64,000 nucleotides of DNA from Aliivibrio fischeri (GTDB lineage Bacteria; Pseudomonadota; Gammaproteobacteria; Enterobacterales; Vibrionaceae): assembly GCA_038993745.2 (NCBI GenBank), contig CP160629.1:310001-374000 (forward strand). The letters run 5' to 3'. Both the position numbers and the translations under genes were made by a program. Positions within the stretch are counted from its first letter, which is position 1. Every line of letters starts with the position of its first letter. Of the stretch, positions 29,758-41,226 are shown one piece after another. The notes beneath the pieces were generated by a model. It saw only the letters and a list, made by a program, of their open reading frames with translations. It made no database searches and was not told the DNA's origin.

Positions 29758-32700
29758 GTGGCAGGAAGCAATATAAAAGTACAAATAGAAAAGCAACTTT
29801 CAGAGCGAATTTTATTGATTGATGGTGGTATGGGCACCATGATTCAAGGTTATAAGTTTGAAGAGGAAGATTATAGAGGGGAACGTTTTAATAAATGGCA
29901 TTGTGATCTTAAAGGTAACAATGATTTATTAGTTCTTTCACAACCACAAATTATAAGAGATATCCACGAAGCCTATTTAGAAGCTGGTGCTGATATCCTT
30001 GAAACGAATACTTTTAATGCAACAACTATTGCTATGGCTGATTATGATATGGGAAGCCTTAGTGAAGAGATTAACTTTGAAGCAGCAAAGCTTGCTCGTG
30101 AAGTTGCAGATAAATGGACCGAGAAGACACCAAATAAGCCTCGTTATGTCGCAGGAGTGCTTGGACCAACAAACCGAACTTGTTCTATTTCTCCAGATGT
30201 AAATGATCCAGGCTTTCGTAATGTATCGTTTGATGAATTAGTGGAAGCTTATTCAGAGTCAACTCGAGCACTTATTAGAGGTGGCTCAGATCTTATTCTT
30301 ATCGAAACTATTTTTGATACATTAAATGCTAAAGCGTGTTCTTTTGCTGTCGAGTCTGTTTTTGAAGAGCTTGATGTTACTCTGCCCGTTATGATTTCAG
30401 GGACAATTACTGACGCATCAGGAAGAACCTTATCGGGACAAACAACAGAAGCTTTTTATAATGCATTAAGACATGTAAAACCTATTTCTTTTGGTCTTAA
30501 TTGTGCGCTTGGCCCTGATGAATTACGTGAATATGTAAGCGAGCTTTCACGTATTTCTGAATGTTATGTTTCTGCGCATCCAAACGCTGGCTTACCTAAT
30601 GCATTTGGTGAGTATGATTTATCCCCTGAAGATATGGCTGAGCATGTTGCGGAATGGGCAAGTAGCGGATTTTTAAATCTCATTGGTGGATGTTGTGGCA
30701 CCACTCCTGAACATATTCGTCAAATGGCTTTAGTTGTTGAAGGTGTGAAACCTCGACAATTACCTGAATTACCCGTCGCTTGCCGTCTTTCCGGATTAGA
30801 GCCTTTAACAATAGAAAAAGATTCTTTGTTTATTAATGTTGGTGAACGTACAAATGTTACTGGATCTGCACGTTTTAAACGCTTAATTAAAGAAGAGCTT
30901 TATGATGAAGCACTAAGTGTTGCTCAAGAGCAAGTTGAAAACGGTGCTCAAATTATCGATATCAACATGGATGAAGGCATGCTTGATGCTGAAGCATGTA
31001 TGGTTCGTTTTTTAAATCTTTGTGCATCAGAGCCTGAAATATCTAAAGTTCCAGTGATGGTTGATTCTTCTAAATGGGAAGTAATTGAAGCTGGATTAAA
31101 GTGTATTCAAGGTAAGGGGATAGTTAATTCAATCTCTTTAAAGGAAGGCAAAGAAAAGTTTGTACATCAAGCTAAGTTAATACGTCGCTATGGTGCTGCA
31201 GTGATCGTTATGGCTTTTGATGAAGTCGGCCAAGCGGACACTCGTGAGCGTAAAATTGAAATTTGTACCAATGCCTACAATATTTTAGTTGATGAAGTTG
31301 GTTTCCCACCTGAAGATATTATTTTTGACCCTAATATTTTTGCGGTTGCTACAGGTATCGATGAGCATAATAACTATGCAGTAGACTTTATTGAAGCTGT
31401 TGGTGATATAAAGCGAACTCTTCCTCATGCAATGATTTCAGGTGGTGTTTCTAACGTCTCTTTTTCTTTCCGTGGAAATAACTACGTTCGTGAAGCTATC
31501 CATGCCGTATTTTTATATCACTGTTTTAAAAATGGTATGGATATGGGTATCGTAAATGCAGGACAGTTGGAAATATACGATAACGTACCAGAAGATTTGC
31601 GTGAAGCGGTTGAAGATGTAGTTCTGAATCGTAGAGATGATTCTACGGAACGTTTACTTGATATTGCAACTGAGTATTTAGAACGAGCTGTTGGTAAAGT
31701 TGAAGATAAATCAGCTTTAGAGTGGCGTGATTGGCCTGTTGAAAAACGTCTTGAACATTCTCTAGTGAAGGGGATAACAGAGTTTATTGTCGAAGATACA
31801 GAAGAAGCTCGAATCAATGCAGAAAAACCAATAGAAGTAATTGAAGGGCCATTGATGGACGGAATGAACGTCGTCGGTGATCTTTTTGGTGAAGGAAAAA
31901 TGTTCCTTCCTCAAGTAGTAAAGTCTGCTCGTGTAATGAAACAAGCAGTTGCTCATTTAGAACCGTTTATTAATGCGTCCAAAGAAGTTGGAGTAACAAA
32001 TGGAAAAATACTTTTAGCAACGGTAAAAGGTGATGTTCATGATATTGGTAAGAATATCGTTGGCGTTGTTTTACAGTGTAATAATTATGAGATAATTGAT
32101 CTTGGTGTCATGGTCTCTTGTGAAACTATCTTAAAAGTAGCCAAAGAAGAAAATGTAGACATCATTGGTTTATCTGGATTGATAACACCATCATTAGATG
32201 AAATGGTCCATGTTGCTAAAGAGATGGAACGACAAGGGTTTGATTTACCATTATTGATTGGTGGAGCAACAACTTCAAAAGCACATACAGCGGTAAAAAT
32301 TGAGCAAAACTATTCTCAACCTGTTGTGTACGTTAATAATGCTTCTCGAGCTGTAGGTGTCTGTACGTCACTACTTTCCGATGAACTAAAACCTTCTTTT
32401 GTTGAGAAGCTAGATATTGATTATGAACGAGTTAGGGAGCAGCATAGTCGTAAACAACCGCGAACTAAGCCAGTAACTTTAGAGGCTGCACGAGCGAATA
32501 AAGTTGCTATTGACTGGGCTTCTTATACACCTCCTGTCCCGCTGAAGCCTGGTGTACATATATTTGATGATTTTGATGTTTCAACATTGCGTAATTATAT
32601 TGATTGGACCCCATTTTTTATGACTTGGTCTCTTGTTGGGAAATACCCTAAGATCTTAGATCATGAAGAAGTAGGTGAAGAAGCCAAACGATTATTTAAA

Positions 32701-33438
32701 GATGCAAATGATCTATTAGATCGAGTTGAAAAAGAAGGGTTACTTAAAGCTCGTGGAATGTGTGCGTTATTTCCAGCTTCTAGTGTTGGTGATGATATTG
32801 AAGTTTATACTGATGAATCACGCACTAAAGTTTCAAAAGTACTTCACAATTTGCGACAACAAACGGAGAAGCCGAAAGGTTTTAACTACTGTTTATCAGA
32901 TTACATAGCACCCAAAGAGTCGGGTAAAAATGATTGGATCGGTGGTTTTGCTGTAACTGGTGGTATTGGTGAGCGTGAACTAGCCGATGAATATAAAGCA
33001 AATGGTGATGATTATAACGCTATCATGATTCAAGCGGTGGCTGATCGTCTAGCTGAAGCCTTTGCTGAATATTTACATGAAAAAGTACGTAAAGAAATTT
33101 GGGGTTACTCTCCTAATGAGACACTTTCAAATGACGATTTAATCCGTGAGAAATACCAAGGTATTCGTCCTGCTCCTGGTTACCCAGCTTGTCCTGAACA
33201 TACAGAAAAAGGGGCTTTATGGGAGCTAATGAATGTTGAAGAATCTATTGGAATGTCTTTAACATCAAGCTATGCAATGTGGCCCGGTGCATCTGTGTCA
33301 GGAATGTATTTTTCACATCCGGATTCTCGTTATTTTGCGATTGCTCAGATTCAGCAAGATCAAGCCGAAAGCTATGCCGATCGTAAAGGTTGGAATATGC
33401 TTGAAGCTGAGAAGTGGTTAGGTCCAAATTTGAATTAA
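29758..33438 (+). CDS. metH: Cobalamin-dependent methionine synthase MetH
   Basis: A 1226-residue cytoplasmic enzyme (E. coli 1227) that transfers the methyl group of 5-methyltetrahydrofolate to homocysteine via cobalamin. Four modules are in order. The homocysteine/zinc barrel occupies residues 1 to about 330, with GLNCALG and GGCCGT supplying three Cys ligands. The pterin-binding barrel is at about 355-620 and the cobalamin domain at about 650-900, with [13 protein letters not shown] and the axial His near 761. The reactivation domain binds SAM in the last 330 residues. The start is GTG, with GAGG seven bases upstream. No B12 riboswitch precedes it, but a MetJ operator does. It is intact and monocistronic. 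Confidence 0.97.
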   Translation: MAGSNIKVQIEKQLSERILLIDGGMGTMIQGYKFEEEDYRGERFNKWHCDLKGNNDLLVLSQPQIIRDIHEAYLEAGADILETNTFNATTIAMADYDMGSLSEEINFEAAKLAREVADKWTEKTPNKPRYVAGVLGPTNRTCSISPDVNDPGFRNVSFDELVEAYSESTRALIRGGSDLILIETIFDTLNAKACSFAVESVFEELDVTLPVMISGTITDASGRTLSGQTTEAFYNALRHVKPISFGLNCALGPDELREYVSELSRISECYVSAHPNAGLPNAFGEYDLSPEDMAEHVAEWASSGFLNLIGGCCGTTPEHIRQMALVVEGVKPRQLPELPVACRLSGLEPLTIEKDSLFINVGERTNVTGSARFKRLIKEELYDEALSVAQEQVENGAQIIDINMDEGMLDAEACMVRFLNLCASEPEISKVPVMVDSSKWEVIEAGLKCIQGKGIVNSISLKEGKEKFVHQAKLIRRYGAAVIVMAFDEVGQADTRERKIEICTNAYNILVDEVGFPPEDIIFDPNIFAVATGIDEHNNYAVDFIEAVGDIKRTLPHAMISGGVSNVSFSFRGNNYVREAIHAVFLYHCFKNGMDMGIVNAGQLEIYDNVPEDLREAVEDVVLNRRDDSTERLLDIATEYLERAVGKVEDKSALEWRDWPVEKRLEHSLVKGITEFIVEDTEEARINAEKPIEVIEGPLMDGMNVVGDLFGEGKMFLPQVVKSARVMKQAVAHLEPFINASKEVGVTNGKILLATVKGDVHDIGKNIVGVVLQCNNYEIIDLGVMVSCETILKVAKEENVDIIGLSGLITPSLDEMVHVAKEMERQGFDLPLLIGGATTSKAHTAVKIEQNYSQPVVYVNNASRAVGVCTSLLSDELKPSFVEKLDIDYERVREQHSRKQPRTKPVTLEAARANKVAIDWASYTPPVPLKPGVHIFDDFDVSTLRNYIDWTPFFMTWSLVGKYPKILDHEEVGEEAKRLFKDANDLLDRVEKEGLLKARGMCALFPASSVGDDIEVYTDESRTKVSKVLHNLRQQTEKPKGFNYCLSDYIAPKESGKNDWIGGFAVTGGIGERELADEYKANGDDYNAIMIQAVADRLAEAFAEYLHEKVRKEIWGYSPNETLSNDDLIREKYQGIRPAPGYPACPEHTEKGALWELMNVEESIGMSLTSSYAMWPGASVSGMYFSHPDSRYFAIAQIQQDQAESYADRKGWNMLEAEKWLGPNLN

Positions 33439-33460
33439 TAGTGAATTGATCTTTTAAACT

Positions 33461-33493
33461 AAAAAATGCCCATTAAATGTAATGGGCATTTTT
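33461..33493. terminator. Bidirectional terminator between metH and lysC
   Basis: AAATGCCCATTA pairs with TAATGGGCATTT around a short loop, with A and T runs on the two flanks, between converging genes. Confidence 0.88.
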
Positions 33494-33504
33494 GTATGTA
33501 TCAC

Positions 33505-34857
33505 TTATTGTTCAAAAAGTTCTTTGTGCAAGATTTTAACGGCTTGTTTAGATTCAGACTCATGAAGTAAGAAACATAAGTTATGTTGACTCGCACCATA
33601 ACAAATCATACGTAAATTAAACTCTTCTAAAGTACCAAACACTTGTTTTGCTGAGCCTTTTGAATGACTCATTTTGTTACCTATTAATGCTATTAAACAA
33701 AGATTATGTTCAACTTCAACAGTACACAGCTCTTCTAATTCTTTTTGTGCTTCAAGTGGAAGTTCTGGTGCTTTACCATTGGTGTTTGTTTGATCTAAAG
33801 TAAGAGCAACGCTTACTTCTGAAGTTGTAATTAAATCTACAGAAATTTGGTATTTAGCTAAAATCTTGAAAACTTCAGCTAAGAAGCCATATGCATGGAA
33901 CATACTTGGGCTATGCAGTGTTACCATCGTTTGGTTACAACGAAGGGTTAGCGCCCTAAATAAAGGAGTACTATCAACTTTTTCTTTAATCCAAGTCCCT
34001 CCTTTTTCAGGTTCTTTTGATGAACCAACAAAAACAGGAATCTGATGACGAAGCGCAGGGAGAAGTGTTGATGGGTGTAAGATCTTTGCACCGTAATTTG
34101 CCATTTCAGAGGCTTCGCTAAAGCTAATTTCTGGAATCGGTGACGCTTTGGGAGCAATGCGAGGATCCGTGGTATAAATCCCTGGTACATCTGTCCAGAT
34201 TTCTAATCCGCATGCATCTACAGACTCAGCAATCAGTGCAGCACTATAATCACTGCCACCACGACCCAAAGTTGTTGTATTTCCTTCGCTATCAGAACCA
34301 ATAAACCCTTGAGTCACCACAATCTGTTGTTGACAAAGAGGAGTCAGTTTTTCTTGAGCTAAACGAGATATATCATTAAGTTGTGGTTCACCTTTTCCAA
34401 AACGAGAATCAGTGCGCAAAACAGTGCGAATATCAAAACGTACTGCAGGGTTTCCTCGTTCAATGAGTAATTGAGTGAATAAGTGAGTAGACATGAGCTC
34501 ACCACAAGATACTAGATGATCGGTTAATTTATCATTTGATTGAGATGCTGCCGTTTCTGCTGTTTTTTCAATATCATCCAATATATCTAAGATAGCTTGC
34601 TCTGGAATAAGTGGATCTGCGAGCTGATCTAACACAGAAAAATGAATGGTTTTTAATTCTTCAAGAATTGCTTTTTTTCTGTGATTATCTTGAACGCCAT
34701 TAGCAAGCTCAACAAGAAGATTCGTAACGCCAGAGCAGGCGCTAATCACTACAAGGTGAGTATTTGGATTTTGTTCAATGACACTTGCACTTTTCGTCAT
34801 TGCTTCGAAATTTGCAACGCTAGTACCGCCAAATTTGGCAACATTAATAGGGTTCAC
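33505..34857 (-). CDS. lysC: Lysine-sensitive aspartokinase III
   Basis: A 450-residue enzyme that phosphorylates aspartate in the first step of the lysine/threonine/methionine/diaminopimelate pathway. The kinase motif KFGGTSVAN lies near residues 8-16, with TTLGRGGSDYSAALIA in the middle. Two ACT-like regulatory regions occupy the last 150 residues, as in E. coli LysC, with no fused homoserine dehydrogenase. The start is GTG, with GGAG nine bases upstream. Expression is set by the lysine riboswitch in its long leader. Confidence 0.95.
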   Translation of the reverse strand: MNPINVAKFGGTSVANFEAMTKSASVIEQNPNTHLVVISACSGVTNLLVELANGVQDNHRKKAILEELKTIHFSVLDQLADPLIPEQAILDILDDIEKTAETAASQSNDKLTDHLVSCGELMSTHLFTQLLIERGNPAVRFDIRTVLRTDSRFGKGEPQLNDISRLAQEKLTPLCQQQIVVTQGFIGSDSEGNTTTLGRGGSDYSAALIAESVDACGLEIWTDVPGIYTTDPRIAPKASPIPEISFSEASEMANYGAKILHPSTLLPALRHQIPVFVGSSKEPEKGGTWIKEKVDSTPLFRALTLRCNQTMVTLHSPSMFHAYGFLAEVFKILAKYQISVDLITTSEVSVALTLDQTNTNGKAPELPLEAQKELEELCTVEVEHNLCLIALIGNKMSHSKGSAKQVFGTLEEFNLRMICYGASQHNLCFLLHESESKQAVKILHKELFEQ

Positions 34858-34939
34858 TATCCTGTCTCCCGACTACATCCAGTGTAAAAATAAAGGTGAA
34901 GAAGCGATAGCAATAAGAGTGGTTTGCTAGAAGCTCTTC

Positions 34940-35092
34940 ACTTAATAAATTAAGTGACAATCGTTAGGATTCAGCCTAAACGACCGACAATCCTACTCCC
35001 AATAGGATCATCTCGGCATTACTCTCCCTCACTTATTTGTGTAGGAGTTTGGGCTCCACAAATTAAGCTACCTAGGTAATGCTCCTCTTCTT
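34940..35092 (-). promoter_or_regulatory. Lysine riboswitch (L box) in the lysC leader
   Basis: On the minus strand the leader contains the L-box landmarks in order: GAGGAGC, AGGTAGC, GTGGAGCC, GTGAGGGAGAGTAATGCCGA, GTCGG, then GGCTGAATCC paired with GGATT-type bases. These align with the E. coli lysC riboswitch core, including GCCGAG and GGGGCTGAATCCCC. A hairpin CACTTAA / TTAAGTG just after the aptamer (around 34943-34962) is a candidate expression platform. The distance to the lysC start is about 80 nt. Lysine binding would lower lysC expression. Confidence 0.88.
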
Positions 35093-35120
35093 TATATTTC
35101 AAAAATGAAATACGTTTCAA

Positions 35121-35150
35121 TAATGTGCTTTTTTATGAATCAAATGTCAA
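35121..35150 (-). promoter_or_regulatory. Likely lysC promoter
   Basis: On the minus strand a consensus -35 TTGACA (35145-35150) is followed after about 18 bp by ACATTA (35121-35126). Transcription would begin just upstream of the riboswitch. Confidence 0.5.
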
Positions 35151-35308
35151 TTGTTGGTAATGTTTTTTTTACTTTTCTTTTGTTTTAAGTGAAAAGTACC
35201 TTTATAGGGCTATTTTTCGTAATTAAGTCACTCTAATCAAATAGTCTAATTGAGTTTAATTTTTCTTATGTCTATTCTTTAATCACCTCATATTGATAGG
35301 AGTTTATA

Positions 35309-36421
35309 ATGCAAAGTTTTATACCACCGAAAAGAACCCTTATGGGACCTGGTCCTTCTGACATTTCTCCTCAAGTTTTACAAGCATTAAGCCGTCCCAC
35401 TATCGGTCACCTTGATCCATTATTTATTAAAATGATGGATGAAGTTAAAGAGCTACTCAAGTACGCATTTCAAACTAAAAATGACTTTACTATTGCGGTT
35501 TCAGCTCCAGGTAGTGCAGGGATGGAAACATGCTTTGTGAATTTAGTTGAAGAAGGCGAGAAAGTACTCGTATGTCGTAATGGTGTATTTGGTGAACGAA
35601 TGCGACAAAATGTAGAACGCTGTGGTGGTATTCCTATTATTATCGATGATAAATGGGGTGAACCTGTTTCATTAGATAAAGTCGCGCAAGCATTGGAAGA
35701 AAACCCTGATATTAGCGTTGTTGCTTTTGTGCATGCGGAAACATCTACTGGAGTTCTTAGTGATGCAAAAGCGATTGCACAAATTGCGAGACAATATAAT
35801 TGTTTAACCATTGTGGATGCAGTGACTTCGTTAGGTGGCGTACCTTTGTTAGTTGATGAGTGGCAGTTAGATGCGGTTTATTCTGGTTCTCAAAAATGCT
35901 TATCTTGTACTCCTGGATTATCTCCTGTTACTTTTTCTGATAAAGCAGTTGCTAAAATGAAATCGAGATCCTCGGTAGTACAAAGTTGGTTTTTAGATCA
36001 AAGTTTGGTTCTTGGGTATTGGAGTGGAGAAGGAAAGCGCAGTTATCACCATACTGCACCAGTAAATAGTTTATATGCTTTGCATGAATCACTGTTAATG
36101 CTTAAACATGAAGGAATTGAGCAGGCGTGGCAGCGTCATGCTGATTATCACCAAGAGTTAAAACAAGGCCTTGAAGCGTTAGGGATTAAGTTTATTGTTG
36201 ATGAAGAATATCGTTTACCACAATTGAATGCTGTATATATACCGGCAGGTATTTCTGATACTCAAGTTAGAGAGCAGTTGTTAGAGGAATATAATTTAGA
36301 GATCGGTGCTGGTTTAGGTGAACTGGCTGGTAAGGCATGGCGTATCGGTCTTATGGGATACGCAGCAAAAAAAGAGAATGTCGCATTGTGCTTAAAAGCA
36401 TTATCTGATGTTTTAAAGTAA
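35309..36421 (+). CDS. Class V aminotransferase (alanine-glyoxylate / serine-pyruvate type)
   Basis: A 370-residue PLP enzyme of the AGXT/SPT family. MGPGPSDISPQVL opens the fold, SAPGSAGMETC near 63-73 forms the phosphate-binding region, and VDAVTSLGG near 171-179 holds the PLP ring aspartate. YSGSQKCLSCTPG has Lys196 as the Schiff-base lysine. The conserved C-terminal GAGLGELAGKAWRIGLMGY binds the substrate carboxylate. Likely substrates are alanine/glyoxylate or serine/pyruvate; purine-catabolic ureidoglycine transamination is an alternative, but no purine genes lie nearby. RBS ATAGGAG precedes the ATG. It is monocistronic with its own terminator. Confidence 0.85.
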   Translation: MQSFIPPKRTLMGPGPSDISPQVLQALSRPTIGHLDPLFIKMMDEVKELLKYAFQTKNDFTIAVSAPGSAGMETCFVNLVEEGEKVLVCRNGVFGERMRQNVERCGGIPIIIDDKWGEPVSLDKVAQALEENPDISVVAFVHAETSTGVLSDAKAIAQIARQYNCLTIVDAVTSLGGVPLLVDEWQLDAVYSGSQKCLSCTPGLSPVTFSDKAVAKMKSRSSVVQSWFLDQSLVLGYWSGEGKRSYHHTAPVNSLYALHESLLMLKHEGIEQAWQRHADYHQELKQGLEALGIKFIVDEEYRLPQLNAVYIPAGISDTQVREQLLEEYNLEIGAGLGELAGKAWRIGLMGYAAKKENVALCLKALSDVLK

Positions 36422-36431
36422 ATATTAAATA

Positions 36432-36459
36432 AAACAGCCACTAAATTCCGTGGCTGTTT
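36432..36459. terminator. Bidirectional terminator after the aminotransferase
   Basis: A ten-bp perfect stem, AAACAGCCAC / GTGGCTGTTT, with an 8-nt loop lies between the converging aminotransferase and PglL genes. Confidence 0.8.
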
Positions 36460-36472
36460 ATGCTAATAGTTT

Positions 36473-38233
36473 TTAGTTAGTCATCCGTAATTTCTTATCG
36501 AGTTGTACGGATTCAAATTTACTTTTTGGAAAGAGGAATATGGCTTCTCTTCTTATATCTTCCGCTCTTTTTTCATCTCCCAACGCTTGATAAGCAATGA
36601 TTAAGTTTTGATAAAAAGCAGGTCTTGGTTTGGTTTTTATTAATTCTTGTGACCACTCAATATAGGGTTTAATTAGTTCTGGTTTTTTATTAATAATACC
36701 GATTTTTAATTGTGTCGAAAGTACGTCCCAATTGAATCTATCCTCCCACACAACAGGGTTGGTTACTCGACTTAAAATGTCTGGATTCATTGGTTTTGTG
36801 GTTTCAAATTGAGTTAATACCCAGTTTGTATGTAGTGTTGATAGCATATAAAAACCAGTCACAATCGGTAGCACTAATGAACTGACACGTAGGGTGATTT
36901 TACTGATATCACTGATTCGATATTTTTTGTATTTACAGCTTAATTGGTCAATCCAAAATAAAAGAATAATAAAAGTAAACCAATGAATCATTGAATGATA
37001 AAAAGGGTACTCTAACTGACTATGAATAAAAATAGGGGCAATTAAAGCAAGTAGAGCAAATTGAGTATCCAGTTTACTTCGTCGTATTTTGGCTAAGACA
37101 CCGCCAGCGGCAAGTAATAAACCTAAAATAGCGACAATACCACCTTCAACTCCCCAGTATAAGATCTCGTTATGAGGGTGATCCATTGAAGGTAGACCTG
37201 GTTTGTAGTCAGAAGATAATTGATGCTGTTTCGCTGTATAAAGAATGTATTCAGCTTCGTAATTACCGTAACCATAACCTGTGACGGGTTTTTCTAAAAA
37301 CATATCTAGAGCTTGGGGGAAGGTGTATCTTCTTGGACTATCTAAATCTGCTTTTTGGCTAGCAAGTGATACCTTTGAAATATCATCATTTTTGGATACA
37401 TCGAGTAGAGCAAAACTCCCACTAAAACCAATTAATAGCGCTAACAACCAAGAAATAAAACGCGGTTTAGTACAGTATTTCCACATATAAGGAACAAGTA
37501 GAACTAAACTAAAAGTCGCTGATAACCAACCAGTACGAGAAGCTAAAACAACAATTAAAGGTAGAGTGAATATGATTGTTGCGTAGAGCAAGGTTAATGC
37601 AATGATATTTTCTCGATACTTTATAGGCTGTCTTGCAAGGAAATAAGAGGCAATGGCCAAACCGGTTACAAGAAAGCTCGCCATAACATTGGGTTGTTGG
37701 AAAATGCCATAAGGGCGATTTGCTATTACGTTATAACCGAATGAATTCCCAGCCTCTAAAAAAAGATATTGAATATAACCAAATAGAGTTTCAATAAGAA
37801 CTGAACCAATGATGCACCATAACAGCCATTGCTTCTGCTTATTTGAAAATGAAAATTGTTGTAGAGTAATAAAAAAGAGTAATCCAGCCCATAGGCCTAA
37901 AAACTTTCCGGTAGCAAGATGTGGGGACGCCTCTTGATAAAGTAACGGAATTGATAATAAACAGACCGAGATGAATAGTACGATGCTTAATGTCGAAAAT
38001 TTAAGTATGCCTTGCTTTGCTATATGAAAAAGAGCGATGGCTATGGCGATACTCGCAGGGATCCAAGAAGCGGCATTAAATGCAAGGTGAAGGCCTGAAC
38101 CGCCAGGATTTGGCTGAAAAAAGTGGGCACAAAAAAAGAAAAGAATGGTAAGGCTGAGTAAAAAAGATTTGGTTAGAGGCTTTTTGATTTTTTTTGCTTC
38201 TAATAGGGTGCCTTGAGTTAAGAGCGTAGCCAT
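36473..38233 (-). CDS. pglL: PglL-type O-oligosaccharyltransferase / O-antigen ligase family protein
   Basis: A 586-residue polytopic inner-membrane protein with about 12 predicted helices to residue 430. The Wzy_C signature lies in the large periplasmic loop (HPHNEILYWGVEGG near 353-366, with the His-x-His-Asn pattern). A C-terminal cytoplasmic or periplasmic region with TPR-like helices follows. The position next to uvrA is the same as the characterised V. cholerae PglL gene, which attaches lipid-linked glycans to Ser/Thr of periplasmic or pilin proteins. LPS O-antigen ligase remains possible from sequence alone. The gene is complete and follows the uvrA terminator region on the opposite side. 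Confidence 0.75.
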   Translation of the reverse strand: MATLLTQGTLLEAKKIKKPLTKSFLLSLTILFFFCAHFFQPNPGGSGLHLAFNAASWIPASIAIAIALFHIAKQGILKFSTLSIVLFISVCLLSIPLLYQEASPHLATGKFLGLWAGLLFFITLQQFSFSNKQKQWLLWCIIGSVLIETLFGYIQYLFLEAGNSFGYNVIANRPYGIFQQPNVMASFLVTGLAIASYFLARQPIKYRENIIALTLLYATIIFTLPLIVVLASRTGWLSATFSLVLLVPYMWKYCTKPRFISWLLALLIGFSGSFALLDVSKNDDISKVSLASQKADLDSPRRYTFPQALDMFLEKPVTGYGYGNYEAEYILYTAKQHQLSSDYKPGLPSMDHPHNEILYWGVEGGIVAILGLLLAAGGVLAKIRRSKLDTQFALLALIAPIFIHSQLEYPFYHSMIHWFTFIILLFWIDQLSCKYKKYRISDISKITLRVSSLVLPIVTGFYMLSTLHTNWVLTQFETTKPMNPDILSRVTNPVVWEDRFNWDVLSTQLKIGIINKKPELIKPYIEWSQELIKTKPRPAFYQNLIIAYQALGDEKRAEDIRREAIFLFPKSKFESVQLDKKLRMTN

Positions 38234-38254
38234 TTTCCAACTATTTCCTTATAT

Positions 38255-38279
38255 AATAAAGCCAACAAAAATGTTGGCC
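38255..38279 (-). terminator. Rho-independent terminator of uvrA
   Basis: Read on the minus strand, GCCAACA pairs with TGTTGGC around a T-rich loop, followed by TTTATTATAT. It lies about 50 bp after the uvrA stop. Confidence 0.65.
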
Positions 38280-38329
38280 TTATTCTATCTTATCCATAGG
38301 TGAAAGTGCGGACTTTCTGCTGAGTTACG

Positions 38330-41154
38330 TTATTTTAGCATCGGTTTTAAGAAGCGTGCCGTATGAGAGCCCTCAACTTGTGCAACATCTTCAGGTGTGC
38401 CTTCTGCTATGATCTCACCACCGCCTTGACCGCCTTCTGGACCTAAATCAACAATCCAGTCAGCTGTTTTCACTACATCCAAGTTATGCTCAATTACGAC
38501 AATTGTATTGCCTCGTTCACGCAGACGATGAAGAACCGTTAATAATTGTTGTATATCATGAAAGTGAAGACCTGTTGTTGGTTCATCAAGGATATACAGT
38601 GTTTTACCTGTATCTCGTTTTGAGAGTTCTCTTGCTAGTTTTACACGTTGAGCCTCACCACCCGAAAGAGTGGTGGCTGCCTGACCTAAGCGAATATAAG
38701 AAAGTCCAACATCCATTAAAGTTTGTAGCTTACGAGCAATAACAGGAACTGGCTCAAAGAAGGTATGAGCATCTTCAATGGTCATTTGAAGGACTTCATC
38801 AATACTCTTTCCTTTGTATTTTACTTCTAATGTCTCACGGTTATATCGCTTGCCTGCACAAACATCACATGGAACATAAACGTCTGGCAAGAAGTGCATT
38901 TCTACTTTGATAACACCATCCCCCTGGCATGCTTCACAACGTCCACCTCGAACGTTAAAGCTAAATCGGCCAGGTTTATAACCACGAGAGCGTGATTCTG
39001 GTGTTCCAGAGAAAAGCTCACGTATCGGTGTGAAAATACCAGTATAAGTTGCTGGGTTTGAACGAGGTGTTCGACCTATTGGGCTTTGATCAATATCGAT
39101 AACTTTATCAAAATGTTCGATACCTTTAATTTTTTTATACGGAGCTGGCTCTGATGTGGTGGCTCCGTTCAATTGAGTATGAGCAATTTTAAAGAAAGTA
39201 TCATTGATTAAGGTTGATTTACCTGAACCTGAAACCCCCGTGATACATGTAAACAATCCTACAGGCAGCTTTAATGTCACGTTCTTTAAGTTGTTTCCTG
39301 TGGCTCCAATAAGTTCTACTTGTTTCTTCGGATCAGCTTTAACACGCTCATTTGGTACCGCTATTTCTTTTGTTCCATTTAAATATTGGCCAGTTAATGA
39401 TTCTGGGTTTGAAATGATGGCCTCATAATCACCTTCGGCAACAATATGACCACCATGAACACCAGCTCCTGGTCCAATATCAATAATATGATCGGCACTG
39501 CGAATAGCATCTTCATCATGCTCTACTACGATAACCGTATTCCCTAAGTCTCGGAGATGATTTAGCGTCTTTAATAGGCGTTCATTATCTCGTTGATGGA
39601 GACCAATAGATGGTTCATCAAGAACATACATTACACCAACTAGGCCGGCTCCGATTTGACTGGCTAAACGAATACGTTGGGCTTCACCACCGGATAAGGT
39701 ATCGGCACTGCGTGATAAATTGAGATAATTAAGGCCAACATTAACCAAAAAGTGAAGGCGTTCGTTAATCTCTTTCATTACTTTATCGGCAATTTGTGCT
39801 TTTTGCCCTTGTAACGTTAATGAACTAAAGAAAGCCATTGAGTCTTGAATACTCATTTCGCAGATTTCAGGCAATGTGGTATCACCCACAAACACATTTC
39901 TCGCTTCTAAACGTAAGCGTGTACCGTGGCAACTTGAACAAGATTGAGTTGAAATATATTTGGATAGATCATCTCGAACAGCACTTGATTCCGTTTCTTT
40001 ATAGCGACGATCTAGGGTGTTTAATATTCCTTCGAATGGGTGACGTTTGACTCGTAAATCACCACGATCATTACTGTATTGAAATTCAATTTCCTCATTA
40101 CCTGAGCCGTTAAGAATAATGTTTTGGAATTTCTTTGAAATGGATTTAAATGGTGCGAATAAATCAAAACCATAATGTTTAGCAAGTGAACCTAGCATTT
40201 GGAAATAGTAATAATTTTTTGATCCCAACCTTTAATAGCACCTTCTGCGATACTTAGCTTATCGTCTAAAACGACTCTGTCGGCATCAAAATATTGTTGT
40301 ACGCCTAAGCCATCACAAGTGCCACAGGCCCCAGCTGGATTATTAAAAGAGAACAGACGAGGCTCAAGTTCTTGCATGCTATAACCACAATGTGGGCAGG
40401 CAAAGTTCGCAGAGAAGATTAAAGGATCGTGTTCGCTGTCATCCATATAATCGACAACTGCAATACCGCCTGTTAATTCCAAAGCGGTTTCAAATGATTC
40501 TGCGAGGCGTTGTTGAAGATCATCTCTGACCTTAAAGCGATCAACGACAACTTCAATAGTATGTTTTTTATGTAATTCTAATGTCGGAGGATCAGAAAGA
40601 TCGCAAACTTCACCATCAATACGTGCACGAATAAACCCTTGCGCAGCTAGGTTTTCAAGAGTTTTAACATGTTCACCTTTGCGCTCTTTAACAATAGGAG
40701 CTAATAGCATCAGCTTTGTGCCTTCAGGTAGCTCTAATGCTTTGTCTACCATTTGACTGATAGTTTGTGCGGTTAACTCAACATGGTGCTCAGGGCAGCG
40801 AGGCTCACCAATACGGGCATAAAGAAGACGCAAATAATCGTAAATCTCGGTAATAGTTCCAACCGTTGATCTAGGGTTATGAGAGGTGGACTTTTGTTCT
40901 ATTGAAATAGCAGGAGAGAGACCTTCAATGTGGTCTACATCTGGTTTTTCCATTAGAGATAAAAATTGACGAGCGTACGCAGATAAAGATTCAACATAAC
41001 GTCGTTGGCCTTCTGCATATAAGGTATCAAAGGCTAAAGAAGACTTACCTGAACCTGAAAGTCCTGTAATTACAATCAACTTATCTCTTGGGATAGTTAA
41101 GCTGATGTCTTTTAGGTTATGGGTTCTGGCCCCTCTAACTTCAATTTTATCCAT
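38330..41154 (-). CDS. uvrA: Excinuclease ABC subunit UvrA (interrupted by one frameshift)
   Basis: UvrA is the damage-sensing ABC-type ATPase dimer of nucleotide excision repair. The N-terminal part (from 41154) has Walker [10 protein letters not shown] near residues 31-39 and runs to GAIKGWDQK. The rest continues in another frame as [18 protein letters not shown]. One extra base in the six-T run at 40215-40220 restores a 941-residue protein (E. coli 940). Two ABC signatures, LSGGEAQR, the zinc motifs CxxC and CEACQGDG, and the second P-loop GVSGSGKST are present. The start [14 protein letters not shown] is chosen over an upstream in-frame ATG by homology. A LexA box lies 73 bp upstream. The frameshift is probably a sequencing artefact, because an essentially intact gene surrounds it. 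Confidence 0.93.
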
Positions 41155-41226
41155 GGGAGTCTCACTGCAATAAAAATAACTAAGGGTTAAGTATTGCACA
41201 GAGTAAGAAAACAGAAAAGCATTTTA

